From: Gemmobacter aquatilis
GTDB lineage: Bacteria; Pseudomonadota; Alphaproteobacteria; Rhodobacterales; Rhodobacteraceae
Assembly: GCF_900110025.1 (NCBI RefSeq)
Contig: NZ_FOCE01000002.1
Coordinates: forward strand, 1-64,000
Reading direction: 5' to 3'
DNA length: 64,000 bases
How positions within the stretch are numbered: the first letter of the stretch is position 1; every line of letters starts with the position of its first letter. The translations under genes were made by a program, and so were the position numbers. Below are positions 7,925-15,915 of this stretch, one piece after another. The notes under the pieces were generated by a model that was not told the origin of the DNA, made no database searches, and worked only from the letters and a program-made list of their open reading frames with translations.

Positions 7925-8833
7925 TCAGCCTTTCAGAGCTTTCGCCACTTCGGCAGCGAAATCTTCTTTCTCTTTCTCGATCCCTTCGCCCACGGCGACA
8001 CGGGCATAGCCGGTGATCTCGACGCCGGCATCCTTGGCGGCCTGCTCGACCGTCAGGTCCGGGTTGATCACGAAGGCCTGACCCAGCAGCGTGTTCTCGG
8101 CGAGGAATTTCTTCATCCGACCGGGAATGATGTTGTTGTGGATCACCTGCTCGGGCTTCGGCTTGGCCGAAGTGGCGTTTTCTTCCAGCGCCTTGGCGGT
8201 CTGCACGGCCAGCTCACGCTCCAGCACCGACGGGTCCAGAGTGGCTTCCGACAGCGACAGCGGCGAGGTTGCGGCAATGTGCATCGCAAACTGACGACCG
8301 ATTTCCTGCGCCTTGTCAGCCGGGCCATTCAGCGCAACCAGCACGCCGATCTTGCCCAGGCCATCGGCCGCAGCGTTGTGGACATAGGACACAACGGTAT
8401 CGCCTTCCAGCACATGCAGGCGGCGGAAGGTCATGTTCTCGCCGATGCGAGCCACCGCATTGGTGATGACCTGTTCGACGGTTTCGCCGTTCAGATCAGC
8501 AGCCTTGACCACCTCGACCGTCTCGCCCACTTCCAGCGCGACTTTGGTCACTTCACGTACCAGCGCCTGGAAATCGGCGTTCTTGGCCACGAAGTCGGTT
8601 TCCGAGTTGATTTCGACGGCAACGCCGCGACCGTTGGAAACGGCCACGCCGATCAGGCCTTCGGCCGCAACGCGGTCGGCCTTCTTGGCGGCTTTCGCCA
8701 GGCCCTTGGTGCGCAGCCAGTCAACAGCGGCTTCCATGTCGCCATTGGTTTCGGTCAGCGCTTTTTTAGCGTCCATCATGCCTGCGCCAGTCGACTCGCG
8801 CAGTTCTTTCACCATCGCAGCGGTGATTGTCAT
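7925..8833 (-). CDS. tsf: elongation factor Ts
   Basis: Guanine-nucleotide exchange factor that recycles EF-Tu-GDP to EF-Tu-GTP. The 302-residue protein opens with the UBA-like domain ([20 protein letters not shown], an EF-Ts signature), followed by the core with TDFVAKN and the C-terminal dimerisation part ending in VAKALKG. The start at 8833 is fixed by this conserved N-terminus and an AGGAGAT box upstream. It is downstream of rpsB with a 73-base gap, the classical order, and is followed by an intrinsic terminator. Confidence 0.98.
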   Translation of the reverse strand: MTITAAMVKELRESTGAGMMDAKKALTETNGDMEAAVDWLRTKGLAKAAKKADRVAAEGLIGVAVSNGRGVAVEINSETDFVAKNADFQALVREVTKVALEVGETVEVVKAADLNGETVEQVITNAVARIGENMTFRRLHVLEGDTVVSYVHNAAADGLGKIGVLVALNGPADKAQEIGRQFAMHIAATSPLSLSEATLDPSVLERELAVQTAKALEENATSAKPKPEQVIHNNIIPGRMKKFLAENTLLGQAFVINPDLTVEQAAKDAGVEITGYARVAVGEGIEKEKEDFAAEVAKALKG

Positions 8834-8906
8834 TTCACATCTCCTGAAATCGGATTGCCCCGGCGGGATATGCCCCCGCCGGGTAACGGCCTTGCGACAG
8901 CAGGTC

Positions 8907-9665
8907 TCAGGCTTCGGCGACGGCTTCTTCTTCCGGCGCAACTTCCAGTGCGCCGATGTCAACGCCAGCGGCGCCGAGCTGAGCCGACATGCCTTCCAGC
9001 GCAGCCCGCGAAATGAGGTCGCAATACAGCGCGATCGCACGGGCGGCGTCGTCGTTGCCCGGGATCACATAGTCCACGCCCTTGGGCGAGCAGTTGGTGT
9101 CCACCACAGCCACGACCGGGATGCCCAGCTTCTGCGCTTCCAGAATGGCCAGATCTTCCTTGCCCACATCAATGATGAACAGCAGGTCCGGCACGCCGCC
9201 CATTTCACGAATGCCGCCCAGCGAAGCCTGCAGCTTGGACTGCTCGCGCTCCATGTTCAGGCGTTCTTTCTTGGTCAGACCGTCGGCGCCATGCGCCATC
9301 AGCTCGTCGATCTGCTTCAGACGGTTGATCGACTGCGACACGGTTTTCCAGTTGGTGAGCGTGCCGCCCAGCCAGCGGTGGTTCATGTAGTATTGCGCGC
9401 ATTTTTCGGCGGCTTCGGCGATCGGCTTCTGGGCCTGACGCTTGGTGCCGACGAACAGGATACGGCCGCCCTTGGCGACGGTGTCGCGCACGACTTTCAG
9501 CGCCTGGTCCAGCATCGGAACAGTTTGCGTCAGGTCGAGAATGTGAATGCCATTGCGGTCGCCGTAGATGTATTCACCCATCTTCGGGTTCCAGCGAGCG
9601 GTCTGGTGACCGTAGTGAACGCCAGCTTCAAGCAGCTGACGCATCGAGAAATCGGGGAGCGCCAT
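8907..9665 (-). CDS. rpsB: 30S ribosomal protein S2
   Basis: Structural component of the small ribosomal subunit, needed for S1 binding. The 252-residue protein begins [19 protein letters not shown], the canonical S2 start, and contains [21 protein letters not shown] and the signature [21 protein letters not shown]. An in-frame ATG two codons earlier (9671) is possible. The acidic C-terminal tail ([11 protein letters not shown]) is usual in alphaproteobacteria. It is co-transcribed with tsf from a promoter about 120 bases upstream. Confidence 0.98.
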   Translation of the reverse strand: MALPDFSMRQLLEAGVHYGHQTARWNPKMGEYIYGDRNGIHILDLTQTVPMLDQALKVVRDTVAKGGRILFVGTKRQAQKPIAEAAEKCAQYYMNHRWLGGTLTNWKTVSQSINRLKQIDELMAHGADGLTKKERLNMEREQSKLQASLGGIREMGGVPDLLFIIDVGKEDLAILEAQKLGIPVVAVVDTNCSPKGVDYVIPGNDDAARAIALYCDLISRAALEGMSAQLGAAGVDIGALEVAPEEEAVAEA

Positions 9666-9781
9666 GTCCATATCCTTTTCCGGTTTGCGCCTCGGCGAAG
9701 CCTTGAGGGATCTCTCCCAACCGGCGGACCCATGAGGATTTCTCCCCCATGAAGCCCAAGCCTCGCCTGTGAAGTGCCGCG

Positions 9782-9810
9782 CACCTAGCACCCCGCCCCG
9801 GCCTTTGCAA
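9782..9810 (-). promoter_or_regulatory. putative rpsB-tsf promoter
   Basis: On the minus strand TTGCAA (9805-9810), a 17-bp spacer and TAGGTG (9782-9787) form a sigma-70-type promoter with the CTAGGT-like -10 common in this order. Initiation near 9775 would give a leader of about 110 bases before rpsB, long enough for autoregulation. Confidence 0.55.
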
Positions 9811-9907
9811 GGGGGCGCGTCCCGCTTGCACCGCGTGTTTTCCGCAGTTCCCCGCCCGCGCACAACGCTTTATACACGGCGCAAGCGGAACGTGACAGAG
9901 GTGCAAG

Positions 9908-11173
9908 GTGCAGCTTGCCTACAAAGGCCCGGCCTATGAAGGGGCCTTCATCGACAGGGGCGGCAACACGCTCGTCGTGACATTCAGCGAACGCCGGATG
10001 CCGGACTCGCCTGCGTTTTTCGCCGAGGCGTTTCTTGAAAAGCGTGGCTACAGTGCCCTGCATATCCGGGCGCTGAACAATGGCTGGTATCTGGAAGACG
10101 AGGCTGCCACCTGTATCACCGCCTGTCTTGCGCAGGTTCCGTCGGGGCGGTTCCGCCGCACCGTTCTTTACGGCGCGTCGATGGGCAGTTTTGGTTTGCT
10201 GCGGCACGCCCATCGCTTTGCCGCCCGCGACATTCTGATCGCGGCGCCGGTCTGCAACATTGCCCCGAAATTCGATAATCGTTGGTTGCCGGATTACAAG
10301 GCTCTGATTGCAGGCCCCGAAGATCCGCGCCTGCGCTTCCGCAGCACCCTTGCCGGTGTCAGGGTCCGGGTATTGTATGACCCCTACGGTGACGATGCCA
10401 AGCAACTGCGCTTTCTGGAACGGTCGGTGACAGTTGATCGGATTGCCGTGCCGTTTGCCGGGCATAACGTGCTGGCCTTTCTGAAACGGGCCGGGGTGCT
10501 GGGTACGGCAATCGGCGCGCTGCTCGCAGAAGAAGACGGGGTGGCGCAGACGCAGGCCCTGATCCGGCAGGCCCGCAAGCAGAACCCGCTCTATTACACC
10601 GGTCTGTCCGATCGGCTGCGCCGTCGTCCCACGCTGGCGCGCCGCGTGCTGTCGCAGGGGGTGCGGGTCTTGCCCGCCGATCCCACGCTTGCGCTGCGCA
10701 TGGCCGGGATCGAGGCCCAGACGGGTCAACCCGCGGCCGCCGCAAGCCGGATCAGCGCGGTTCTGAGCCAGCATGACCCGCGGCGCATTTCAGCCGAACT
10801 GTGCCGCGCCCTGGTACCCTATCTCGAAGCAGGCGGCGAACTTGCGCCGATGCAATCCGCCATCGCCCGGCTGGATGCGACACTGCGCCCGCGCAACCGC
10901 CCCGAACAGCTTTGGTATGCGCGGTTGCTGCGCGCGTCGGGGCGGCTGGACGACGCTTGCCGCGCCCATGAACCGCTGTTGCAGGGCGGCGCATTCGATG
11001 CACATGTGCATTACGAACGCGCCATGATCTTCCTGACGCTCGGCCTGCCGTATCTGGCCCGCAGCTCGCTTCATCAGGCCTTGGTCGCCGTTCCCGGCTA
11101 TGGCCGCGCGCGCGAGGCTTTGCAGAATCTCGACACCCCTGCCCCGTACAAATCGGCCGAGGCGGCGCAATGA
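9908..11173 (+). CDS. alpha/beta-hydrolase-like protein with TPR-like C-terminus
   Basis: A 421-residue protein that I cannot assign to a named family. The first 200 residues look like an alpha/beta hydrolase: a GxSxG elbow with Ser91 (YGASMGSFG), a likely acid at Asp158 (LYDPYGDD) and a likely base at His186 (FAGHNV). The rest is helical, with repeated Arg/Ala/Leu-rich pairs resembling tetratricopeptide repeats, which suggests protein binding. It starts with GTG and has no signal peptide. Its stop overlaps the start of psuK (ATGA), so it is coupled to pseudouridine breakdown, though no direct chemical role is evident. Confidence 0.7.
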   Translation: MQLAYKGPAYEGAFIDRGGNTLVVTFSERRMPDSPAFFAEAFLEKRGYSALHIRALNNGWYLEDEAATCITACLAQVPSGRFRRTVLYGASMGSFGLLRHAHRFAARDILIAAPVCNIAPKFDNRWLPDYKALIAGPEDPRLRFRSTLAGVRVRVLYDPYGDDAKQLRFLERSVTVDRIAVPFAGHNVLAFLKRAGVLGTAIGALLAEEDGVAQTQALIRQARKQNPLYYTGLSDRLRRRPTLARRVLSQGVRVLPADPTLALRMAGIEAQTGQPAAAASRISAVLSQHDPRRISAELCRALVPYLEAGGELAPMQSAIARLDATLRPRNRPEQLWYARLLRASGRLDDACRAHEPLLQGGAFDAHVHYERAMIFLTLGLPYLARSSLHQALVAVPGYGRAREALQNLDTPAPYKSAEAAQ

Positions 11174-12069
11174 TCGGTCAGCCCCCTGACATCCTCTGCA
11201 TCGGCTCTGTCCTGTGGGACATCATCGGCCGCTCGCCCACCGCCATGCGGCTTGGCTCTGACGTGCCGGGGCGCATCACCCGCCTGCCCGGCGGCGTGGC
11301 GATGAACATCGCCATGACGCTGCGCCGCTTCGGTCTGGCGCCGGGCCTGCTGACCACCATCGGGCGCGACCCTGAAGGCGACGAGCTGGTCGCCGCCTGC
11401 GCCCGCATGGGCATGGTCACCGATCACATCTATCGGTCCGAAGACCTGCCGACCGACCGCTATATGGCCGTCGAGGGCGCCAATGGCCTGATCGCCGCCA
11501 TCGCCGACGCCCATTCGCTGGAAGCCTCGGGCGACAAGATCCTGCGCCCGCTGGCCGATGGGCGGCTGGGCAGTGCGGCGGCGCCGTGGTCCGGCCCCAT
11601 CGCGCTGGACGGCAACCTGACCGAGGCGCTGCTGGCCGACATCGCGGGCTCGGCCCTGTTTGCCCGCGCCGATCTGCGCGTGGCCCCCGCCAGCCCCGGC
11701 AAGGCGGAACGGCTGTTGCCGTTGCTGGCCCATCCGCGCGCAACGCTTTATGTGAACCTTGAGGAAGCCGGGCTGCTGTGTGCGGCCGAATTTTCCAGCG
11801 CGCCCGAGGCTGCGGAAGGCCTGCTGGCGCGCGGGGCGCATCGCGTGCTGGTCACCCATGGCGGCAAGCCCTGTGCCGACGGGTTGCACGGCGCCGGTGT
11901 GATCAGCGACAGCCCGCTCCCGGTTCTGGTGACCCGCATCACCGGCGCGGGCGATACTTTCATGGCGGCGCATCTCGTCGCCGAACGGCGGGGCGAGGAT
12001 CGGGCGCAGGCGCTGGCCTCTGCCCTGCGCGCCGCCGCCATCTATGTTTCAGGAGAAATCGGATCGTGA
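11170..12069 (+). CDS. psuK: PfkB-family kinase, probably pseudouridine kinase
   Basis: A ribokinase/PfkB-fold kinase of 299 residues. The N-terminus is DILCIGSVLWDIIGRS, the substrate region GRITRLPGGVAMNIAMTLRRFG, and the C-terminal signature TGAGDTFMAAH contains the catalytic Asp and anion hole. Assignment to pseudouridine rests on direct coupling to psuG: the stop codon overlaps the psuG start as GTGA. Pseudouridine kinase phosphorylates pseudouridine at the 5' position, and the product is cleaved by PsuG to uracil and ribose 5-phosphate. Confidence 0.88.
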   Translation: MIGQPPDILCIGSVLWDIIGRSPTAMRLGSDVPGRITRLPGGVAMNIAMTLRRFGLAPGLLTTIGRDPEGDELVAACARMGMVTDHIYRSEDLPTDRYMAVEGANGLIAAIADAHSLEASGDKILRPLADGRLGSAAAPWSGPIALDGNLTEALLADIAGSALFARADLRVAPASPGKAERLLPLLAHPRATLYVNLEEAGLLCAAEFSSAPEAAEGLLARGAHRVLVTHGGKPCADGLHGAGVISDSPLPVLVTRITGAGDTFMAAHLVAERRGEDRAQALASALRAAAIYVSGEIGS

Positions 12070-12986
12070 CCCAACTGCCGCTCAGCTTCACCCCCGAGGT
12101 CGCCGAGGCGCTGGCCGCTGGCCGCCCCGTCGTCGCGCTGGAATCGACGATCATCACCCATGGGATGCCCTTCCCGCAGAATGTGCAGGCGGCCCGCGCG
12201 GTCGAGGCCGAGGTGCGCGCCCATGGCGCCGTGCCCGCCACCATCGCGGTGATGGGCGGGCGCATCCATATCGGCCTGTCCGATGCGGAGCTTGATGCGC
12301 TGGGGCAGGCCGAACATGTGATGAAGCTCAGCCGCGCCGATCTGGCCGCCTGTCTGGCCATGGGGCGGATGGGGGCCACCACGGTCGCCGCCACGATGAT
12401 CTGTTCGGCGCTGGCGGGCATCCATGTCTTTGCCACCGGCGGTATCGGCGGCGTGCATCGCGGCGCCGAAACCTCGTTCGACATTTCCGCCGATCTGCCG
12501 GAACTCGCCGCCTCGCCCGTCACCGTGGTGGCCGCCGGCGCCAAGGCCATTCTGGATCTGCCCAAAACGCTGGAAGTGCTGGAAACCCAGGGCGTGCCGG
12601 TCATCGCCTTCGGACAGGATGAGTTTCCGGCCTTCTGGTCGCGCTCGTCCGGCCTGAAGGCGCCGCTGCGCATGGATGATGCCGCGACGATCGCCGCCGC
12701 CCATCTGATGCGCGTGCGCCTGGGCCTGCCGGGCGGGCAGCTTGTCGCCAACCCGATCCCGCTGGAGGCCGAAATCCCCCGCGAAGACATCACCCCGGTG
12801 ATCGAGGCGGCGCTGGCCGAGGCGGAGGCCGCCAAGATCGCCGCCAAGGACGTGACCCCCTTCCTGCTCGACCGCATGTTCGAGATGACCGGGGGGCGTT
12901 CGCTCGATGCCAATATCGCGCTGGTGCTGAACAATGCGCGCCTGGCTGCGGCAATCGCCACCGAAATCGTCGCACAACGCGGATAA
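12066..12986 (+). CDS. psuG: pseudouridine-5'-phosphate glycosidase
   Basis: Cleaves the C-glycosidic bond of pseudouridine 5'-phosphate to uracil and ribose 5-phosphate. The 306-residue protein has the family blocks VVALESTIITHGMPFPQN, TIAVMGGRIHIGL, KLSRADLA, GATTVAATM, FATGGIGGVHRGAE and FGQDEFPAFWSRSSG, and ends with NIALVLNNARLAAAIA. The GTG start at 12066 overlaps the psuK stop. The longer open frame upstream is only the shifted frame of psuK. A 9-bp hairpin follows the stop. Confidence 0.96.
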   Translation: MTQLPLSFTPEVAEALAAGRPVVALESTIITHGMPFPQNVQAARAVEAEVRAHGAVPATIAVMGGRIHIGLSDAELDALGQAEHVMKLSRADLAACLAMGRMGATTVAATMICSALAGIHVFATGGIGGVHRGAETSFDISADLPELAASPVTVVAAGAKAILDLPKTLEVLETQGVPVIAFGQDEFPAFWSRSSGLKAPLRMDDAATIAAAHLMRVRLGLPGGQLVANPIPLEAEIPREDITPVIEAALAEAEAAKIAAKDVTPFLLDRMFEMTGGRSLDANIALVLNNARLAAAIATEIVAQRG

Positions 12987-12992
12987 GCAGGT

Positions 12993-13018
12993 GCAGGGCG
13001 GCAATTCTTCCGCCCTGC
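12993..13018 (+). terminator. hairpin after psuG
   Basis: A perfect 9-bp stem (12993-13001 with 13010-13018) and an 8-base loop lie just downstream of the psuG stop. There is no T tract, so it may act as a 3' stabilising hairpin or rho-assisted terminator. Confidence 0.4.
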
Positions 13019-13072
13019 CCGTTGCCGCCCCCTGCCGCGACGCTTAGGTTAGCCGGGCCGACAGGAGATCGC

Positions 13073-13789
13073 ATGGAAGAGCCGCACGATACCGCCCACC
13101 GCAAACGCGGCCTGCTCGCCGGGCTGCGGGCCAGTTTTCTGACCGGGCTTGTCGTGGTGCTGCCCATCGGCCTGACCATCTATCTGGTCTATACCGTGGT
13201 CGGCTGGATCGACGGCTGGATCCTGCCGGTGATCCCCTGGGGCTGGCGGCCCGATCAACTGGTGGCCTATTACCTTGGCCCCGACGCCAATTTCCCGACG
13301 CGCGGGCTCGGCGTCATCGTCTTTCTGGTGTTCACCATCATCGTGGGCTGGATCGCCAAGGGCCTGATCGGGCGCTCCATCCTCGCACAGGCCGAGGCGC
13401 TGGTAGACCGGATGCCGGTCGTCCGCTCGGTCTATGGCGGGTTCAAGCAGATCACCGAAACCTTCTTCGCCAAATCCGAGAAAAGCTTCGATCGCACCTG
13501 CCTTGTCGAATTCCCCCGCCCCGGCAGTTGGGCCGTGGGTTTCGTCGCCACAACCGCCAAGGGCGAGATTGCGGCGAAACTGCCCAGCGACAAGAAGATG
13601 ATCGCGGTTTTCGTGGCGCTGACGCCACTGACCTCGGGCATCCTGCTGTTCGTGCCGGAAGAGGACGTGATCTTCCTCGACATGAAGGCGGATGATGCGG
13701 TGAAGCTGATCGTATCGGCCGGGCTGGTCTCGCCCGGCACGAAAGAGGTGCAGGGGCTGCTAGCCGAACAGCCCGCGCAGATCGACTGA
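13073..13789 (+). CDS. DUF502 family membrane protein
   Basis: A 238-residue protein of the DUF502 family. Two hydrophobic segments follow an Arg-rich cytoplasmic start: roughly residues 20-42 (FLTGLVVVLPIGLTIYLVY) and 78-98 (LGVIVFLVFTIIVGWIA). The conserved motif RMPVVRSVYGGFKQITETF follows. Biochemical function is not established for the family. The ATG at 13073 has AGGAG six bases upstream. Its 3' end overlaps the converging patatin gene by 30 bases. Confidence 0.88.
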   Translation: MEEPHDTAHRKRGLLAGLRASFLTGLVVVLPIGLTIYLVYTVVGWIDGWILPVIPWGWRPDQLVAYYLGPDANFPTRGLGVIVFLVFTIIVGWIAKGLIGRSILAQAEALVDRMPVVRSVYGGFKQITETFFAKSEKSFDRTCLVEFPRPGSWAVGFVATTAKGEIAAKLPSDKKMIAVFVALTPLTSGILLFVPEEDVIFLDMKADDAVKLIVSAGLVSPGTKEVQGLLAEQPAQID

Positions 13790-14791
13790 GCTGCGCTGCC
13801 CCAGATCCTGCCGGTGCTGGCGCAGGAACCGCGCCGCCGCCTGCTGCCCCGCCTCGCGCAGTCGCGCGATCATGCCCGGCGCCGGGGTCAGCTTGCTGGA
13901 GGCATCCAGCTCGTTCATCAGCGCATCGTCGGCAATGACATGGACATTCAGATCCTTCATCGTCCCCTGCGGCATCCGCCCCTCGGCCAACAGCCGCTTG
14001 ACGAAATTCACCGCCCGCAATTCGCCCAGCAGCGCCGAGTTGAAGCTGATCTCATTGATCCGGTTCTGAATTTCTACCGGCGTTACCGGCAGATCTTCGC
14101 GCCGCAGCGGGTTGATCGACACGATCACGATGTCATCGGGCAGATGCGGCTGATACAGCGGAAACAGCGCGGGATTGCCGGAATAGCCGCCATCCCAGAA
14201 GACTTCCTGCCGCCCCGTCGCCGGATCGCGCAATTCCACCGCCTGAAACACCGTCGGCAGGCAGGCCGAGGCCAGCAGCACTGCGGGCGAAATCTCGTCG
14301 CCCGCAAACACCCGGATCTTGCCCGACCGCACATTGGTAGCCGAGATGAACAGATCCGGCCCCTGCTTTGCGCAGATGCGGGTGAAATCGAACCGCGCCA
14401 CCACCTCGTTCAGCGGGTTCTGCCAGAACGGCCCCCAAGCATAAGGCGTATAGACCTGCGCGGCCATCGCGGCGGGGGACACCGGCATGTTCGCCGCCAT
14501 CGCCTCGGCCATGGCCGTGGTCATCGGGAAGGCCGCGCTCAGCCAGCGCGCCACCCGCAGATCCCCCAGCGCACTGACCCGGCCCCAAAGCCGGGCGAGG
14601 TTGTCCACCGCCCCGACCTTGCCGCCCTCGATCAGCCCCATCTTCAGCGCCGCCGCGTTCAGCGCCCCGGCCGAGGTGCCGGAAATCCCGGCAATCTCGA
14701 TCTCCGGCTCTTCCAGCAGCCGTTCCAGCACGCCCCAGGTAAAGGCGCCATGCGCGCCCCCACCTTGCAGCGCCAGATTGATCCGCAGCAT
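13760..14791 (-). CDS. patatin-like phospholipase
   Basis: A 343-residue serine lipase of the patatin family. It shows the oxyanion-hole motif LQGGGAHGAFTWG (residues 9-20), the nucleophile Ser40 in GTSAG, and the second catalytic residue Asp200 in WDGGYSGNP. The substrate is likely a lipid ester or polyhydroxybutyrate-associated lipid. The start ATG overlaps the bdhA stop (TGATG), so both are one operon. Patatin proteins next to bdhA recur in PHB-producing alphaproteobacteria, which fits a role in storage polymer turnover, though that is inference. Confidence 0.9.
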   Translation of the reverse strand: MLRINLALQGGGAHGAFTWGVLERLLEEPEIEIAGISGTSAGALNAAALKMGLIEGGKVGAVDNLARLWGRVSALGDLRVARWLSAAFPMTTAMAEAMAANMPVSPAAMAAQVYTPYAWGPFWQNPLNEVVARFDFTRICAKQGPDLFISATNVRSGKIRVFAGDEISPAVLLASACLPTVFQAVELRDPATGRQEVFWDGGYSGNPALFPLYQPHLPDDIVIVSINPLRREDLPVTPVEIQNRINEISFNSALLGELRAVNFVKRLLAEGRMPQGTMKDLNVHVIADDALMNELDASSKLTPAPGMIARLREAGQQAAARFLRQHRQDLGQRSSVDLRGLFG

Positions 14792-15564
14792 CAAAGCGCC
14801 GTCCAGCCGCCGTCCACGCTGATCGTGGTGCCGGTGATCTGCTCTGCCGCGCCCGAACACAGGAAGACAACGGTGCCGCCCAGTTGTTCCGTGGTCGCGA
14901 ACTGCTTTGACGGTTGGCGCTGCAACAGCACGTCGCGCACCACCGTCTCGCGGTCCATGTTGTATTGCTTCATCGTGTCGGGGATCTGCGCCTCGACCAG
15001 CGGGGTCAGCACATAGCCGGGGCAGATTGCGTTGCAGGTGATGCCCTTGCCCGCCACTTCCAGCGCAACCGTCTTGGTCAGGCCCACCACCCCATGCTTG
15101 GCCGCCACATAGGCCGATTTGAACGGCGAGGCGGTCAGACCATGCGCCGAGGCGATGTTGATCACCCGCCCCCAGCCCGCAGCCTTCATTCCCGGCAGCG
15201 CGGCGGCCGTGGTGTGAAAGGCCGAAGACAGGTTGATGGCAATGATCGCGTTCCACTTGTCCACCGGGAAATCCTCGATGGCGGCGACGTGCTGGATGCC
15301 TGCATTGTTCACCAGAATGTCGCAGCCCCCGGCCTTTTCCACCAGCGCGCGGCACGCGTCGCCATTCGACATGTCGGCGGCGATGTAGCGCACGCTCACC
15401 CCATGGTCTGCCGCGATCTTCGCCGCCAGCGCGTGATCTTCGTCGCGGTCGGTAAAGCTGTTGATCACCACCTCGGCGCCCGCCTTCGCCAGCTCTTCCG
15501 CAACACCCAGCCCGATGCCGGAATTGGAGCCGGTGACGATGGCGCGTTTGCCCTTCAGGGTCAT
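14791..15564 (-). CDS. bdhA: D-3-hydroxybutyrate dehydrogenase
   Basis: NAD-dependent short-chain dehydrogenase that oxidises D-3-hydroxybutyrate to acetoacetate, the step after polyhydroxybutyrate depolymerisation. The 257-residue protein carries TGSNSGIGLG for NAD, NNAGIQHV, and the catalytic Ser139, Tyr152 and Lys156 (SAYVAAKHG). QHV, HGLTASPFKSAY and the C-terminal SVDGGW are typical of BdhA. The start at 15564 is chosen because the fold begins three residues later; the upstream extension is not conserved-looking. First gene of the bdhA-patatin operon. Confidence 0.92.
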   Translation of the reverse strand: MTLKGKRAIVTGSNSGIGLGVAEELAKAGAEVVINSFTDRDEDHALAAKIAADHGVSVRYIAADMSNGDACRALVEKAGGCDILVNNAGIQHVAAIEDFPVDKWNAIIAINLSSAFHTTAAALPGMKAAGWGRVINIASAHGLTASPFKSAYVAAKHGVVGLTKTVALEVAGKGITCNAICPGYVLTPLVEAQIPDTMKQYNMDRETVVRDVLLQRQPSKQFATTEQLGGTVVFLCSGAAEQITGTTISVDGGWTAL

Positions 15565-15725
15565 GTCTGATCTCCGGTTATGAATTTGCGATACCATAAG
15601 ACGCGCCGCGCCGGATGACAGCCCCATCTTGCCGCACCCTGCACATGGGCCGAAAACCCGCCCCGCGCCCTTTGCAAACCGCCCGCGCTTTGCGCATTGC
15701 CGCCCGTAAAACAGGCGGCCGAACC

Positions 15726-15754
15726 AAAAAAAACGCCGGCGCGAAGCCGGCGTT
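15726..15754 (-). terminator. terminator of the candidate small RNA
   Basis: A perfect 9-bp stem (15732-15740 with 15746-15754), a 5-base loop and, on the minus strand, eight T residues. There is no upstream protein gene on this strand before the divergent gene at 15916. Confidence 0.9.
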
Positions 15755-15801
15755 AAGTCGTTGAGGCAGGTTTCATACAGGCAAGAAACCTATCGAGCAG
15801 T
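15726..15801 (-). ncRNA. candidate small RNA (about 76 nt) with its own promoter and terminator
   Basis: On the minus strand a strong promoter (TTGGAT, 17 bp, TATAAG; 15808-15836) points into a short interval that ends in a textbook intrinsic terminator. Initiation near 15801 would make a transcript of about 76 bases. It contains a 7-bp hairpin AGGTTTC/GAAACCT with loop TTGCCTGTAT, a single-stranded linker (TGCCTCAACGAC), and the terminator hairpin. No minus-strand gene ends here that would otherwise need this terminator, and no ORF of note lies within. I do not recognise it as a known RNA family. Confidence 0.6.
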
Positions 15802-15807
15802 GAAACC

Positions 15808-15836
15808 CTTATACCCCTCTGCGCGCTTCGATCCAA
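15808..15836 (-). promoter_or_regulatory. promoter of the candidate small RNA
   Basis: The -35 box TTGGAT lies at 15831-15836 and the -10 box TATAAG at 15808-15813 on the minus strand, with exactly 17 bp between them. Confidence 0.6.
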
Positions 15837-15915
15837 GTTAAAAGTTTGAAAAGGCTCAAAAGCCGTCTTAGTGTCCAACCCAAGAAAAACAGGCGAACAA
15901 AGGATTGTTGCGCGG

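Noticed and set aside
7629-8009. A 126-codon frame downstream of the LuxR-type gene
   Set aside because: It runs through two terminators and into antisense of tsf; no conserved-looking protein.
13760-15355. A fused reading frame joining the patatin gene with upstream sequence
   Set aside because: The upstream part is a shifted frame of bdhA. The two genes overlap as TGATG and are separate.
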